Source: Bosea sp. 124 (lineage in GTDB: Bacteria; Pseudomonadota; Alphaproteobacteria; Rhizobiales; Beijerinckiaceae). Taken from it: a stretch of DNA of 64,000 bases. Positions 27,214 through 36,296 of this stretch are shown here, one piece after another (position 1 is the first letter of the stretch; each line of letters opens with the position of its first letter). The stretch lies in assembly GCF_003046175.1 (NCBI RefSeq), contig NZ_PZZM01000001.1, positions 1,683,001-1,747,000 of the forward strand, in the 5' to 3' direction. The notes beneath the pieces are model-generated. The model had not been told where the DNA came from, did not search any database, and saw only the letters and a program-made list of their open reading frames with translations. Made by a program: the position numbers and the translations under genes.

Positions 27214-28023
27214 ATGACCGACGCCGCATTTGCCACCGCCGCGCAAGTTCTCGCTCAGCACGGAGCGACGAGCCCGATCGATTGCGCCATCGTGCTCGGC
27301 ACGGGGCTCGGCGGTCTCGTCGACCAGCTCGACGATGCGATCCGCATCCCCTACGCCGCCATCCCCGGCTTCCCGACAGGCGCGGTCTCGGGCCATGCGC
27401 GACAGGTCTGCATCGGCAAGCTGGAAGGCCGGACGGTGCTGATCTTCCAGGGCCGGGCCCATTATTACGAGGGCGGAGATGCGGCCGTGATGCGGGTGCC
27501 GCTCGGCATGCTGTCGGCGCTCGGTTCGCCGCCGCTGATCCTGACCAATGCAGCCGGCTCGCTGAAACCGGAGATGCCGCCGGGCAGCATGGCCGTGATC
27601 GCCGACCACATCAATTTCAACGGGCCCAATCCGCTCGTCGGTGATGGCGGCGACGGCCGCTTCGTTCCGATGGTCGGCGCCTATGACCCAAAGCTGCGCG
27701 CCGCGCTGAAGGCGGCTGCCTCAGCGGAAAGACTGTCGCTCGGCGAAGGCGTCTATATGTGGTTTTCAGGGCCGAGCTTCGAGACGCCGGCTGAAATCCG
27801 GATGGCGCAGGTGATGGGGGCCGATCTCGTCGGCATGTCGACCGTGCCCGAGGTCATCCTGGCGCGGCGCCACGGCATCCGCGTCGCCGGCCTCTCGGTC
27901 GTCACCAATATGGGCGCCGGGCTCCATGGCGGGGCGCCGCATCACGGCGAGACCAAGGATGTCGCGAGCGCCGCCGCCGCCGACCTGGCGCGGCTGCTGC
28001 GCGCCTTCCTGAGGGGGCTGTGA
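27214..28023 (+). CDS. Purine nucleoside phosphorylase (trimeric PNP/MTAP family)
   Basis: An enzyme of 269 residues that splits purine nucleosides with phosphate to base and ribose-1-phosphate. Signature stretches: AIVLGTGLGGLVDQL (phosphate loop), SGHARQVCIGKLEGRTVLIFQGRAHYYEG, LILTNAAGSLKPEM, and YMWFSGPSFETPAEIRMAQVMGADLVGMSTVPEVILARRHG. These place it in the trimeric class close to PunA/XapA. ATG 27214 gives the normal start. It is followed directly by deoC, whose ATG overlaps its stop. Confidence 0.95.
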   Translation: MTDAAFATAAQVLAQHGATSPIDCAIVLGTGLGGLVDQLDDAIRIPYAAIPGFPTGAVSGHARQVCIGKLEGRTVLIFQGRAHYYEGGDAAVMRVPLGMLSALGSPPLILTNAAGSLKPEMPPGSMAVIADHINFNGPNPLVGDGGDGRFVPMVGAYDPKLRAALKAAASAERLSLGEGVYMWFSGPSFETPAEIRMAQVMGADLVGMSTVPEVILARRHGIRVAGLSVVTNMGAGLHGGAPHHGETKDVASAAAADLARLLRAFLRGL

Positions 28024-28787
28024 TGCCGACCACCGACGCCCAACGGGCGGCCCGCGCACTCGCGCTGCTCGATCTGACCGACCTTTCCGACACCGCCGAC
28101 GAGGCCGGGCTTGCGGCGCTCTGCGCCAGGGCCGTCTCGACACCCGGCCCGGTGGCGGCGATCTGCATCTGGCCGCGCTCCGTCGCCAAGGCGCGGGCGA
28201 TCCTGGGCAGCGGGCCGGTGAAAATCGCGACTGTGGTGAATTTCCCGGAAGGAACGGCGTCCGTCGCGGCGGTCGTTGCCGATGCCCGCACCGCGCTCGC
28301 AGCCGGTGCCGACGAAATCGACCTCGTGCTGCCGTGGCGCACTTTCCTGCTCGGCGAGAGCGAAGCCGCAGCCACGATGGTCACGCGGGTCAAGGAGAGC
28401 TGCGGGCCGAAAACGCTCAAGGTCATCCTCGAAACCGGCGAGTATCCCGATCTCGACCACGTCCGGGACGCATCGAAACTCGCCATCGCGGCAGGGGCCG
28501 ACTTCATCAAGACCTCGACCGGCAAGACCCCGCATTCAGCCAGCTTGCCGGCAGCGCGGACAATGCTCGAGGTGATCGCGGCTGTGGGGCGGCAGGTCGG
28601 GCTGAAACCCTCGGGCGGCATCCGGACGCTCGACGATGCGGCAGGCTATCTCGGGCTCGCCGACGAGATCATGGGGCCGGGCTGGGCCGGGCCAGAGAGC
28701 TTCCGCTTCGGCGCGAGCGGCTTGCATCAGGTGCTGGTCGACGTCATCGCGGGCGGCAGCGCGGGACAGGCGAGCGGACCCTATTGA
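28023..28787 (+). CDS. deoC: Deoxyribose-phosphate aldolase
   Basis: A class I aldolase of 254 residues splitting 2-deoxyribose-5-phosphate into glyceraldehyde-3-phosphate and acetaldehyde. Visible: [14 protein letters not shown], the DEIDLVLPW strand, [10 protein letters not shown], and the Schiff-base lysine in FIKTSTGKT, then [14 protein letters not shown] lies six bases before ATG 28023; a GTG three bases earlier is also possible. It overlaps the phosphorylase stop by one base. Confidence 0.97.
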   Translation: MPTTDAQRAARALALLDLTDLSDTADEAGLAALCARAVSTPGPVAAICIWPRSVAKARAILGSGPVKIATVVNFPEGTASVAAVVADARTALAAGADEIDLVLPWRTFLLGESEAAATMVTRVKESCGPKTLKVILETGEYPDLDHVRDASKLAIAAGADFIKTSTGKTPHSASLPAARTMLEVIAAVGRQVGLKPSGGIRTLDDAAGYLGLADEIMGPGWAGPESFRFGASGLHQVLVDVIAGGSAGQASGPY

Positions 28788-28788
28788 G

Positions 28789-30117
28789 ATGAAGCTGACG
28801 CAGGAAATCATCGCCGCCAAGCGCGACGGCGGCGAATTGCCCGATGCGGAGATCCGCCAGATCGTCGCCGGCATCGCCGATGGCTCGGTCAGCGAGGGGC
28901 AGGCCGCAGCCTTCGCCATGGCGATCTTCTTCCGCGACATGACCGTGAGGGAGCGCGTCGCGCTGACCCTCGCCATGCGCGATTCCGGCACGGTTCTGAA
29001 CTGGGACGACCTGCCGGGGCCGGCGCTGGACAAGCACTCGACCGGCGGCGTCGGAGACACGGTCAGCCTGCCGCTGGCGGCGGCGGTCGCGGCCTGCGGC
29101 GGCTATGTGCCGATGATCTCGGGGCGCGGCCTTGGCCATACGGGCGGCACGCTCGACAAGCTCGACGCAGTGCCGGGCTATGTCACCCAGCCGGACAACG
29201 ACCTGTTCCGCAAGGTGGTGAGGGCCGAGGGTTGCGCCATCATCGGCCAGACGGCCAATCTCGCGCCGGCCGACAAGCGGCTTTATTCCATCCGCGACGT
29301 CACGGCGACGGTCGAGACGATCCCGTTGCTGACCTCCTCGATCCTGTCGAAAAAGCTCGCGGCCGGGCTGCACGGACTGGTTATGGACGTGAAATACGGT
29401 TCGGGCGCCTTCCTGCCGGAGTACCGCAAGGGGCTGGCGCTCGCCGATGCGCTGGTCGGCGTCGCCAATGGTGCCGGCCTGCCGACGACGGCGTTGATGA
29501 CCGACATGGACGAACCCCTGGCCAGCGCCGCCGGCAATGCACTCGAGGTCGCCTATGCACTCGACCACCTCACCGGCAAGCGGCGCGAGCCGCGCTTTCA
29601 TGAGGTCACCGTCGCGCTCGCCGCGGAAATGCTGCTGCTCGGCAAGCTCGCAACAGGCATCGATGAGGCCAGGGCGAAGATCGAGGCGGCCTTCGCCAGC
29701 GGCGCGGCGGCCGAGCGCTTTGCGAAGATGATCGCGGCGCTGGGCGGCCCCGCCGATCTGCTGGAACGGCCGGAGAAGCATCTCGCCATCGCTCCGATCG
29801 CCAAGCCCGTCTTTCCGGCTTCGCCCGGCATCGTGCAGGCGATCGACACACGCGGCGTCGGCCTTGCGGTCGTGGCGCTCGGCGGCGGGCGCACGCGCCC
29901 GCAGGACCCGATCGACGATGCCGTCGGCATCGTCGCACTGGCGGGCGTCGGCGACGCCGTCGGACCCGATCGCCCGCTCGGCATCGTCCATGCCCGCGGC
30001 GAGGCCGGCTTCGCCATGGCCGAGAGGCGCTTGCGCGATGCCTATCGCCTGGGAGAGGGTGCGCCGGAACGCGGCCTATTGATCGCCGAACGCATCACGG
30101 AGAGTTCGCACGCATGA
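28789..30117 (+). CDS. deoA: Thymidine phosphorylase
   Basis: A pyrimidine-nucleoside phosphorylase of 442 residues that releases thymine or uracil and deoxyribose-1-phosphate. Motifs: [38 protein letters not shown], the phosphate loop [17 protein letters not shown], the family signature [21 protein letters not shown] and [21 protein letters not shown]. Length is typical. It starts one base after the deoC stop and overlaps the next gene by ATGA. With cdd and deoC it channels nucleoside sugars to central metabolism; no phosphopentomutase is in the cluster. Confidence 0.97.
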   Translation: MKLTQEIIAAKRDGGELPDAEIRQIVAGIADGSVSEGQAAAFAMAIFFRDMTVRERVALTLAMRDSGTVLNWDDLPGPALDKHSTGGVGDTVSLPLAAAVAACGGYVPMISGRGLGHTGGTLDKLDAVPGYVTQPDNDLFRKVVRAEGCAIIGQTANLAPADKRLYSIRDVTATVETIPLLTSSILSKKLAAGLHGLVMDVKYGSGAFLPEYRKGLALADALVGVANGAGLPTTALMTDMDEPLASAAGNALEVAYALDHLTGKRREPRFHEVTVALAAEMLLLGKLATGIDEARAKIEAAFASGAAAERFAKMIAALGGPADLLERPEKHLAIAPIAKPVFPASPGIVQAIDTRGVGLAVVALGGGRTRPQDPIDDAVGIVALAGVGDAVGPDRPLGIVHARGEAGFAMAERRLRDAYRLGEGAPERGLLIAERITESSHA

Positions 30118-31058
30118 GTTTGCTTCTGGCGATGACCGGCTGGCATGTCGAGGATTGGCGCGCGCGCTTCAAGGCGCTGCTGCCGGAGATGCCGATCGTG
30201 ACGCTCGGCGAGCCATTCGACCGGCGCTCGGTGCATTATGTCGCGAGCTGGAAGCATCCGGAGGGCAGCCTCGCCGGGTTGCCGAACCTGGCGGCGATCT
30301 TCTCGCTCGGCGCCGGCGTCGACCATCTCTTCGCCGATACCCGCCTGCCTGACGTGCCGATCGCACGCGTGGTCGACCCCGACCTGACGACGCGGATGAG
30401 CGAATATATCGTGCTGCACTGCCTGATCTATCTGCGCCAGCAGCGCCGCTACGATCGCCAGCAGGCCGGAAAGAGCTGGGACGACGACCGCAACCAGCCC
30501 GCGGCACGATCCGTCCGTGTCGGCATCATGGGACTCGGCGAACTCGGCCAGGATGCCGCGCGCAAGCTCAAGGTCATGGGCTTCGATGTCGCCGGCTGGA
30601 GTCGTTCGCCGAAGACCATCGAGGGTCTGGCAACCTTTTACGCCTCCGACGGCATGGCGGCCTTCCTCGCCCGCACCGACATCCTCGTCAGCCTGCTGCC
30701 GCTGACGCCGGAGACGCGGGGCACGATCAACGCCACGCTGCTCGCGGGGCTTACGCAGAACGGGCGGCTCGGCGGGCCGTTCCTGATCAATGCCGGACGC
30801 GGCGGGCTTCAGATCGAGGCCGACATCCTGGCCGCGCTCGACGCCGGCACGTTGAAGGGGGCGACGCTCGATGTGTTCGAGACCGAGCCCCTGCTGGCGG
30901 AGTCGCGGCTGTGGACCCATCCGGCCGTGACCGTGACACCGCACAACGCGGCGATGTCGGAGCCGGAAGCGATCGCGACGCTGATCGCGGCCCAGATTCG
31001 GCGGCTCGAGGCCGGCGAACCGCTGGAGCATGGCGTGGACCCGGCGCGGGGCTATTGA
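30114..31058 (+). CDS. D-2-hydroxyacid dehydrogenase, GhrA-like
   Basis: An NAD(P)H-dependent reductase of 314 residues, resembling glyoxylate/hydroxypyruvate reductase A. The nucleotide fold is [29 protein letters not shown]. Catalytic residues are expected in INAGRGG (Arg), FETEPL (Glu) and TPHNAA (His). The N-terminal GVDHLF and [10 protein letters not shown] also match GhrA. It overlaps deoA by ATGA and ends the salvage array. Its role there is unclear; it may reduce a 2-oxoacid from sugar breakdown. Confidence 0.93.
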   Translation: MSLLLAMTGWHVEDWRARFKALLPEMPIVTLGEPFDRRSVHYVASWKHPEGSLAGLPNLAAIFSLGAGVDHLFADTRLPDVPIARVVDPDLTTRMSEYIVLHCLIYLRQQRRYDRQQAGKSWDDDRNQPAARSVRVGIMGLGELGQDAARKLKVMGFDVAGWSRSPKTIEGLATFYASDGMAAFLARTDILVSLLPLTPETRGTINATLLAGLTQNGRLGGPFLINAGRGGLQIEADILAALDAGTLKGATLDVFETEPLLAESRLWTHPAVTVTPHNAAMSEPEAIATLIAAQIRRLEAGEPLEHGVDPARGY

Positions 31059-31100
31059 CCGGAACGCTCCTCAGAGCGTGATGTTTCTCGGAACCACCGC

Positions 31101-31196
31101 CGTCATCCCGGGCTCGCCCCGGGATTCATCGGAGCGCTTCGGAGCCTTACGATGGATCCCGGATCGACGCGGCTTCGCCGCTTGTCCGGAATGACG
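31101..31196. repeat. Composite palindromic intergenic element, copy 5
   Basis: A 96-base element starting CGTCATCCCGGG and ending CCGGAATGACG. It contains CCCGGG/CCCGGG near its left end and an internal GCGGCTTCGCCGC hairpin. It separates the convergent ends of the nucleoside array and the SDR gene. Confidence 0.75.
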
Positions 31197-31224
31197 GTCT
31201 GTTCCCATGACAAATCAACACGTT

Positions 31225-32064
31225 CTATTTCTCCAGCGAGGCCTTGAAGGCCTCGCCGTGATCGGAGTGCCAGCGTGACAGCGGCGGACGATTCTCGATG
31301 ATGTCGCCCATCGCCCAGGCCATGCGCTTCTCGTCGAGTTCGCGGGTCGTCTCCCCATCCGGGCAGAGGATGTAGAAATCGCCGGCGGCGAGGCGTTCCA
31401 ACATGAAATCGACGGTCTGCTCCGGCGTCCAGGCGCCGACCGGCTTCTCGGTACGGCCCCGCGCCGTCAGCCCGGTGAAGACGAAGCCGGGGATCAGCAG
31501 ATGAGCGGAGAGCTGGTGGCCTTCGCGCCCGCGCAATTCGTGCTGGAGCGCCTCGGTGAAGACCTTCACCCCGGCCTTGGAGATGTTGTAGGCGGGGTTT
31601 CCGGGCGGGGTGGTGATGCCCTGCTTCGAGCCGGTGTTGATGATCAGGCCGGGCTGGCCACCCTCCAGCATCGCCGGCGCGAAGACCTGGGAACCATTGA
31701 CCACGCCCCAGAGATTGACGGCGAGAACGCGCTGCCAGTCCTCCAGCGGTCCGAAGATCGTGCCGCCGGGCTGGATGCCGGCATTGTTCATCAGGACATG
31801 GACCGCGCCGAAGCGTGCGATCACCTCGTCGCGCAGCGCCTCAACGGCAGCGCGATCGGCGACATCGACCGCCCGCTCCAACACCGCGCCGGCGGACCCT
31901 GTCAGTTCGGCTGCCGCTGCCGCGAGCACGGCCTCGTTGCGATCGACGAGGACGACGCTCATGCCACGCGCGGCGAAAACGCGAGCGGCCGCCAGCCCGA
32001 TGCCGGAGGCGCCGCCGGTGACGACCGCGACATGTCCGGGAGCCAGCGCAGGAAGGAATGCCAT
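31225..32064 (-). CDS. Short-chain dehydrogenase/reductase
   Basis: An SDR oxidoreductase of 279 residues. Cofactor motif: VVTGGASGIGLAAARVFAARGMSVVLVDRN (Asp after the second strand favours NAD). NNAGIQPGG follows, with catalytic Tyr-Lys in YNISKAGVKVF. The long C-terminal part with a PEQTVDFMLERLAAGDFYILC tail occurs in SDRs of uncertain substrate. It diverges from the phytase-like gene. Confidence 0.93.
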   Translation of the reverse strand: MAFLPALAPGHVAVVTGGASGIGLAAARVFAARGMSVVLVDRNEAVLAAAAAELTGSAGAVLERAVDVADRAAVEALRDEVIARFGAVHVLMNNAGIQPGGTIFGPLEDWQRVLAVNLWGVVNGSQVFAPAMLEGGQPGLIINTGSKQGITTPPGNPAYNISKAGVKVFTEALQHELRGREGHQLSAHLLIPGFVFTGLTARGRTEKPVGAWTPEQTVDFMLERLAAGDFYILCPDGETTRELDEKRMAWAMGDIIENRPPLSRWHSDHGEAFKASLEK

Positions 32065-32289
32065 CGGTTGTGACCTCGTTGCTGTTCGGGAATGCCGACT
32101 TTGATGACACGCGATGCCGGCACGATCGTGACGGCCTTGGCCGCTTTCGACACCCGGCCCAGTCGGGATTCCGCCATGGCCCGTGGCCTGCGCCGCATCG
32201 TCATCCGACTGTTACCTGCCCGTCTTCGTTGTGAAATCCGGCACCGCCAATCGAGCGGGGTGATGATCCCCTTCAGCCCGGAGTCTTCC

Positions 32290-33648
32290 ATGCGCCTCTC
32301 CCTGATCGCGGCCCTGCTGCTGTCCTCCACGGTCCTCGCCGGCGCGCAGGAGGCGCAGAAGGCGTTTCCCGCCAAGCTCCTCGGCCACGCCCTGCTGCCT
32401 GCCAACACCATGGTGCCGGCTCCGGCCGACGCGCCTGCCGACCTCAGGATCTCCGGCAAGTTCATCACGCCCGGCCAGCGCGTTGAGGCTGTCGGGAGCG
32501 TCATGGGTCTCTCGGGAGGTCGTCCGACCGGGCTCTCGACGCCGTTCCAAGGCCAGCCGGTGCAGGGCTTCTCCGGCATCCGCTCGCTCGGCAATGGCGA
32601 GTTCCTGGTGCTGACCGACAACGGCTTCGGCGCCAAGGCGAACTCGCCCGATGCGATGCTCTATTTCCACCGCCTCAAGGCCGATTTCGCGTCGGGCAAG
32701 ATCGAGCGCAGCGCCACCACCTTCCTGCGCGATCCCGACAAGAAGGTTCCCTTCCGCATCGCCAACGAGGGCACCGAGACGCGCTGCCTGACCGGCTCGG
32801 ATTTCGATCCGGAATCGATCCAGCCGATCGGCGGCAAATACTGGATCGGCGAGGAATTCGGGCCCTATCTCATCCGCGTCGATGCGACCGGCAAGGTCGA
32901 GGCCGTGTTCGAGACGCTCGTCGATGGCAAGCCCGCCCGCTCGCCGGACCATTACGCCGTGACGACTCCGGGCGCTCCGAACCTGCCCGTCGCGTTCAAC
33001 GTCCGTCGCTCGAAGGGCTATGAGGGCATGGCGCAGTCGCCGGATGGCCGCTTCCTCTACCCGCTGCTGGAAGGCCCGCTCTGGAACGCCGAGACCAAGG
33101 GCAATGAGGAGATCGACGGCAAGGAAGTGCTGCGCATCCTCGAATTCGACGTGGCCGCCGAGAAGTGGACCGGCCGCTCCTGGTTCTTCCCGCTCGAGGT
33201 CAAGGGCAACGCCATCGGCGATTTCAACATGATCGACGCGACCACCGCGCTGATCATCGAGCGGGACAATGGCGAAGGCACGGCCGACAAGGCCTGCGCC
33301 GCCGGCCAGAAGGGCCCGGACTGCTTCCACGACCTCGCCAAGTTCAAGCGCATCGTCAAGATCGAGATGACCGACGCCAATGTCGGCAAGCTTGTGCGCA
33401 AGATCGGCTATGTCGACCTGATGACCATCGCCGATCCAGACGGCAAGGCGAAGCAGGGCGCGATCGACGGCGTGCTGCCCTTCCCCTTCTTCACCATCGA
33501 GAATGTCGACGTGGTCGACCGCGCCAACGGCATCATCGTCGTCGGCAACGACAACAACCTGCCGTTCTCCTCCTCGCGCGACCCGAAGAAGGCCGACGAC
33601 AACGAGCTGGTGCTGCTGTCGGTGAAGGAACTGCTCGACGCGAAGTGA
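32290..33648 (+). CDS. Secreted phytase-like esterase-domain protein (paralog 1)
   Basis: A protein of 452 residues with a signal peptide (MRLSLIAALLLSSTVLAGAQ). It carries the phytase-like esterase domain: SGIRSLGNGEFLVLTDNGFGAKANSPDAML, GSDFDPESIQP, YWIGEEFGPYLIRVD, RSKGYEGMAQSPDGRFLYPLLEG and a final ENVDVVDRANGIIVVGNDNNLPFS. The conserved acidic residues suggest metal binding in a beta-propeller. It is probably periplasmic; phosphate-ester or ester hydrolysis is a family-based guess. A longer relative lies at 56364-58565. Confidence 0.9.
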   Translation: MRLSLIAALLLSSTVLAGAQEAQKAFPAKLLGHALLPANTMVPAPADAPADLRISGKFITPGQRVEAVGSVMGLSGGRPTGLSTPFQGQPVQGFSGIRSLGNGEFLVLTDNGFGAKANSPDAMLYFHRLKADFASGKIERSATTFLRDPDKKVPFRIANEGTETRCLTGSDFDPESIQPIGGKYWIGEEFGPYLIRVDATGKVEAVFETLVDGKPARSPDHYAVTTPGAPNLPVAFNVRRSKGYEGMAQSPDGRFLYPLLEGPLWNAETKGNEEIDGKEVLRILEFDVAAEKWTGRSWFFPLEVKGNAIGDFNMIDATTALIIERDNGEGTADKACAAGQKGPDCFHDLAKFKRIVKIEMTDANVGKLVRKIGYVDLMTIADPDGKAKQGAIDGVLPFPFFTIENVDVVDRANGIIVVGNDNNLPFSSSRDPKKADDNELVLLSVKELLDAK

Positions 33649-33695
33649 GGAGTCGAGCGGTTCCGAGGCCCTGAAACCGCAAAGTCGGCCGCATC

Positions 33696-33726
33696 CGTCA
33701 TGCTCGCCACAAGGGCGAGCATGACG
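33696..33726. repeat. Palindromic intergenic element, copy 6 (short form)
   Basis: A perfect palindrome: CGTCATGCTCGCC and GGCGAGCATGACG, 13-base arms with an ACAAG loop. The same hairpin forms the right end of copy 9 (63338-63428). It lies between the convergent phytase-like and nth genes and may serve as their terminator. Confidence 0.8.
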
Positions 33727-33741
33727 AGCCGCCCCGCGCCG

Positions 33742-34443
33742 TCACACCACCCGCTTGTCGGCCGAATCGCAGAGATCGTTCTGGATGCAGCGGCCGCATT
33801 CGGGCCTGAGCGCCTTGCAGGTGTAGCGGCCATGCAGGATCAGCCAATGATGCGCGTGCCGGCCGAATTCGGCCGGCACGGCTTTCTCCAGCCCGAGTTC
33901 GACCTGAAGCACGTTCCTGCCCGGAGCAATGCGCAGGCGGTTGGCGACACGGAAGACATGGGTGTCGACCGCATGGGTGATCTCGCCGAAGGCGATGTTC
34001 AGCACGACGTTCGCTGTCTTGCGACCGACGCCGGGCAGGCTTTCGAGATCGGCCCGCGTCGTCGGCACCTCACCTCCGAACGTCTCGATCAGCCTGGCGC
34101 AGAGCGCGACGACGTTCTTCGCCTTGGTCCGGAAGAGGCCGATCGTCCGGACATGCTCGCGCACGGCGTCCTCGCCCAGCGCCAGCATCTTCTGCGGCGT
34201 GTCGGCGATGGCGAAGAGCTTGCGCGTCGCCTTGTTGACGCCGGCATCGGTCGCCTGCGCCGAGAGCACCACCGCGACCAGCAAGGTGAAGGCGTTGACG
34301 TGTTCGAGTTCGCCCTTCGGTTCGGGATTGGCGGCACGGAAGCGCTCGAAGATCTCGCGGACGCCGGCTGCGCTGCGGGCGCGCGGCTTCGTGATCTTCG
34401 CCGCCGCCGGGGCGCGGGGCCTGGGCCTGTTCTCTCGCGTCAT
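33742..34443 (-). CDS. nth: Endonuclease III (DNA glycosylase/AP lyase)
   Basis: A base-excision repair enzyme of 233 residues removing oxidised pyrimidines. The helix-hairpin-helix LPGVGRKTANVVL carries the catalytic Lys (K142). D160 (AVDTHVFRVANRL) is the second catalytic residue, and the [4Fe-4S] ligands C209, C216, C219, C225 show the exact Cx6Cx2Cx5C spacing. A basic N-terminal extension of about 25 residues precedes the core. It diverges from the DUF2244 gene with a 20-base gap, so promoters must overlap the coding starts. Confidence 0.98.
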   Translation of the reverse strand: MTRENRPRPRAPAAAKITKPRARSAAGVREIFERFRAANPEPKGELEHVNAFTLLVAVVLSAQATDAGVNKATRKLFAIADTPQKMLALGEDAVREHVRTIGLFRTKAKNVVALCARLIETFGGEVPTTRADLESLPGVGRKTANVVLNIAFGEITHAVDTHVFRVANRLRIAPGRNVLQVELGLEKAVPAEFGRHAHHWLILHGRYTCKALRPECGRCIQNDLCDSADKRVV

Positions 34444-34463
34444 CGGGGCGTTATAGTGCGACC

Positions 34464-35003
34464 ATGAACCTCGGCAAGCGCGATTCAGGAGCGCCTGATG
34501 ACGACGCCTCGGCAGCCGCCGAGCGCCCCGTCTTCGACGCCACGATCACGCCGCACCGCTCGCTCGGCACGAACGGCTTCCGCCTCGTGATGACTTTGGT
34601 CTGCCTCGCCAGCATCGTCTCCTCGATTCCCTTCGTCATGCTCGGCGCCTGGCCTGTCGCCGGCTTCTTCGGCCTCGACGTGGTCGCGTTGTTCATCGCC
34701 TTCCATCTGAATTTCCGCCATGCGCGCGCCTTCGAACGCATCGTCGTGACGCCGCTGGAGGTGCTGCTGCGCAAGGTCTCGCATCATGGCCGCGAGGCCG
34801 TCTGGCGCTCCAATCCGGCCTGGACGAAGCTCGAGCGCAAGGACGACGAGGACTATGGGCTGCTCGGGCTGAATCTGGTTTCGCGTGGGCGCAGCGTGAC
34901 GGTCGCGGGGGCGTTGTCGCCGGGCGAACGCGAGGGCTTCGCCGAGGCGCTGGGAGCGGCGCTGGCGAGCGCGAGGCGCGGGACTGATTTCGGCGCGAAG
35001 TGA
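34464..35003 (+). CDS. DUF2244 domain membrane protein
   Basis: A protein of 179 residues with two hydrophobic helices (about 40-62 and 67-84), then the DUF2244 core: FHLNFRHARAFERIVVTPLEVLLRKVSHHGREAVWRSNPAWTKLE and GLLGLNLVSRGRSVTVAGALSPGEREGFAEAL. It is an inner-membrane protein with a cytoplasmic-like C-terminal domain. Function unknown. Its position next to nth is frequent in alphaproteobacteria. Confidence 0.93.
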   Translation: MNLGKRDSGAPDDDASAAAERPVFDATITPHRSLGTNGFRLVMTLVCLASIVSSIPFVMLGAWPVAGFFGLDVVALFIAFHLNFRHARAFERIVVTPLEVLLRKVSHHGREAVWRSNPAWTKLERKDDEDYGLLGLNLVSRGRSVTVAGALSPGEREGFAEALGAALASARRGTDFGAK

Positions 35004-35010
35004 TCGCCGC

Positions 35011-35613
35011 TCAGCGAGAGCGGGCAAGCCAGATGGTGTGGCCGCCGCAATCGGGATCCTCGGCCCTGTGCGCGACGACCTCGAAACCGTGCCCGGCCAG
35101 CAGCGCACGATACTCGGATGGGGCGAGGCTGGCGTGATAGAGCGCCTCGCCACTGAAGGAACCAATGGCCTCGCCATGTGAAGGGCCGCTGGTGAACATC
35201 AGCGCGGCCCTGTCGCCGGCATGCGCGCGGAAGGCCGGAAACATCCGTCGCTGATCGTCCGCCGTCAGGTGAAAGAAGCTGTCCCAGGCGATCAATCCGC
35301 CGTACCGACGGCCCAGTGACAGGCTGCGCATGTCGGCGACATGCCAGTCTCGTTCCGGAAAGCGCTGCCGGCACAGGCCGATGAGCGAGGGCGAGGAATC
35401 GACCCCGGTGAGGGCGAAGCAACGTTCGATGAAATAGCGGCCGATCGGCTCCCCCGAGCCGCAGCCCATATCGAGGATCGATGGCGCTGGCGGCAGCGCT
35501 TCGATAAAGCGCCGGAGCCAGGGCGCCTCGAACAGCGATTTGCCACGCGCCTTATCGAAGGCGCGTGCATGGCGCTCGTAGAGACCGATAATCTGTTCGG
35601 CGTGGGATGGCAT
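35011..35613 (-). CDS. Class I SAM-dependent methyltransferase
   Basis: A methyltransferase of 200 residues. The SAM-binding motif I is SILDMGCGSGEPIGRYF, motif II LTGVDSSPSLIGLCRQRFP, and then ADMRSLSLGRRYGGLIAWDSFFHL. The C-terminal half (YHASLAPSEYRALLAGHGFEVV) fits small-molecule methyltransferases. ATG 35613 is chosen; an in-frame ATG 18 bases upstream is possible. Substrate unknown. Confidence 0.9.
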   Translation of the reverse strand: MPSHAEQIIGLYERHARAFDKARGKSLFEAPWLRRFIEALPPAPSILDMGCGSGEPIGRYFIERCFALTGVDSSPSLIGLCRQRFPERDWHVADMRSLSLGRRYGGLIAWDSFFHLTADDQRRMFPAFRAHAGDRAALMFTSGPSHGEAIGSFSGEALYHASLAPSEYRALLAGHGFEVVAHRAEDPDCGGHTIWLARSR

Positions 35614-35671
35614 CGACCTGCCTCGAAACAATCAGGCGGAGGCTTCATGTGCCCGACCTGGCCCGGGCTTG

Positions 35672-35701
35672 CCAGCTTTCGGGTGGGGGGGGGCGGGGGC
35701 G
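35672..35701. repeat. Guanine-rich tract with a nine-G homopolymer
   Basis: The tract holds a run of nine G (35685-35693) followed by CGGGGGC. The 15-mer just before and into it (CCAGCTTTCGGGTGG) recurs at 36250-36264, on the other side of the damaged secreted-protein gene. It lies outside coding sequence and could be a slippage site or a sequencing-error hotspot. Confidence 0.6.
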
Positions 35702-35731
35702 GCGGCTTTGGCGCGACGCGATAGGCGAAGG

Positions 35732-36129
35732 TCAGATACTCTTCGGCTGAAGCCGCTCGAACACGGCTTCCACCCGAAATCCCGTTCCGGTCATCACGAG
35801 ATAAAGCCGGGACTCCAGGCGAACGAGCCGAAGTCGAAAGAACTTTCCAGAGTGGGGGCTGGTACCGGCCGGTCTCCAACGCCCACCGCCGGACGCGGTC
35901 GAGTGTCATCGGCCTGATCGATCCGGACATTGGCCGACCAGCCATTATTGGCCGTAACGGCGAATGCCGTATCCGCTTGTCCGATCTCGATCTGGCAGGT
36001 GTGGCATTCACCGGCATTCGACCGAATTTGCCGCCAGACACCGTTCATCCCGCCGTCTTGAGCGTGGCCGGGGCTGTGCAGATGCAATGCGATGGCAATC
36101 GAGCCAAGCAAGATGGCCGGACGCTTCAT
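35732..36129 (-). pseudogene. Small secreted protein, probably frameshifted
   Basis: From ATG 36129 a signal peptide (MKRPAILLGSIAIALHLHSPGHAQ) is followed by MNGVWRQIRSNAGECHTCQIEIGQ and NNGWSANVRID, with a CHTC pair. This frame ends at 35794 after a poor tail. The +1 frame, from about 35880 on, gives a more protein-like end (RLYLVMTGTGFRVEAVFERLQPKSI, stop at 35732). A one-base indel near 35880-35900 would join them into about 130 residues. The family is unknown to me. If the frame is in fact intact, the gene is 35794-36129 with 111 residues. Confidence 0.55.
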
Positions 36130-36296
36130 GCAGTCGGGTCTCCCATGACGCCGACCGCAAAATGACACGCGCTCGCGGTGGAGCCAATGTCCCAGGGATG
36201 ACGGCGTTAACGAGCCTCATCGTTCATGACGACGACGTCCTGAAACTCTCCAGCTTTCGGGTGGAGTCGGGGCCTCGACACCCCTAGTTTCGCCTC
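36130..36296. other. Intergenic region upstream of the Ada-like gene
   Basis: Gap between the divergent damaged gene and the Ada-like methyltransferase. It contains the second CCAGCTTTCGGGTGG copy (36250-36264) and a short GGGGCCTCGACACCCC inverted motif near 36270-36285. No gene is seen. Confidence 0.4.
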
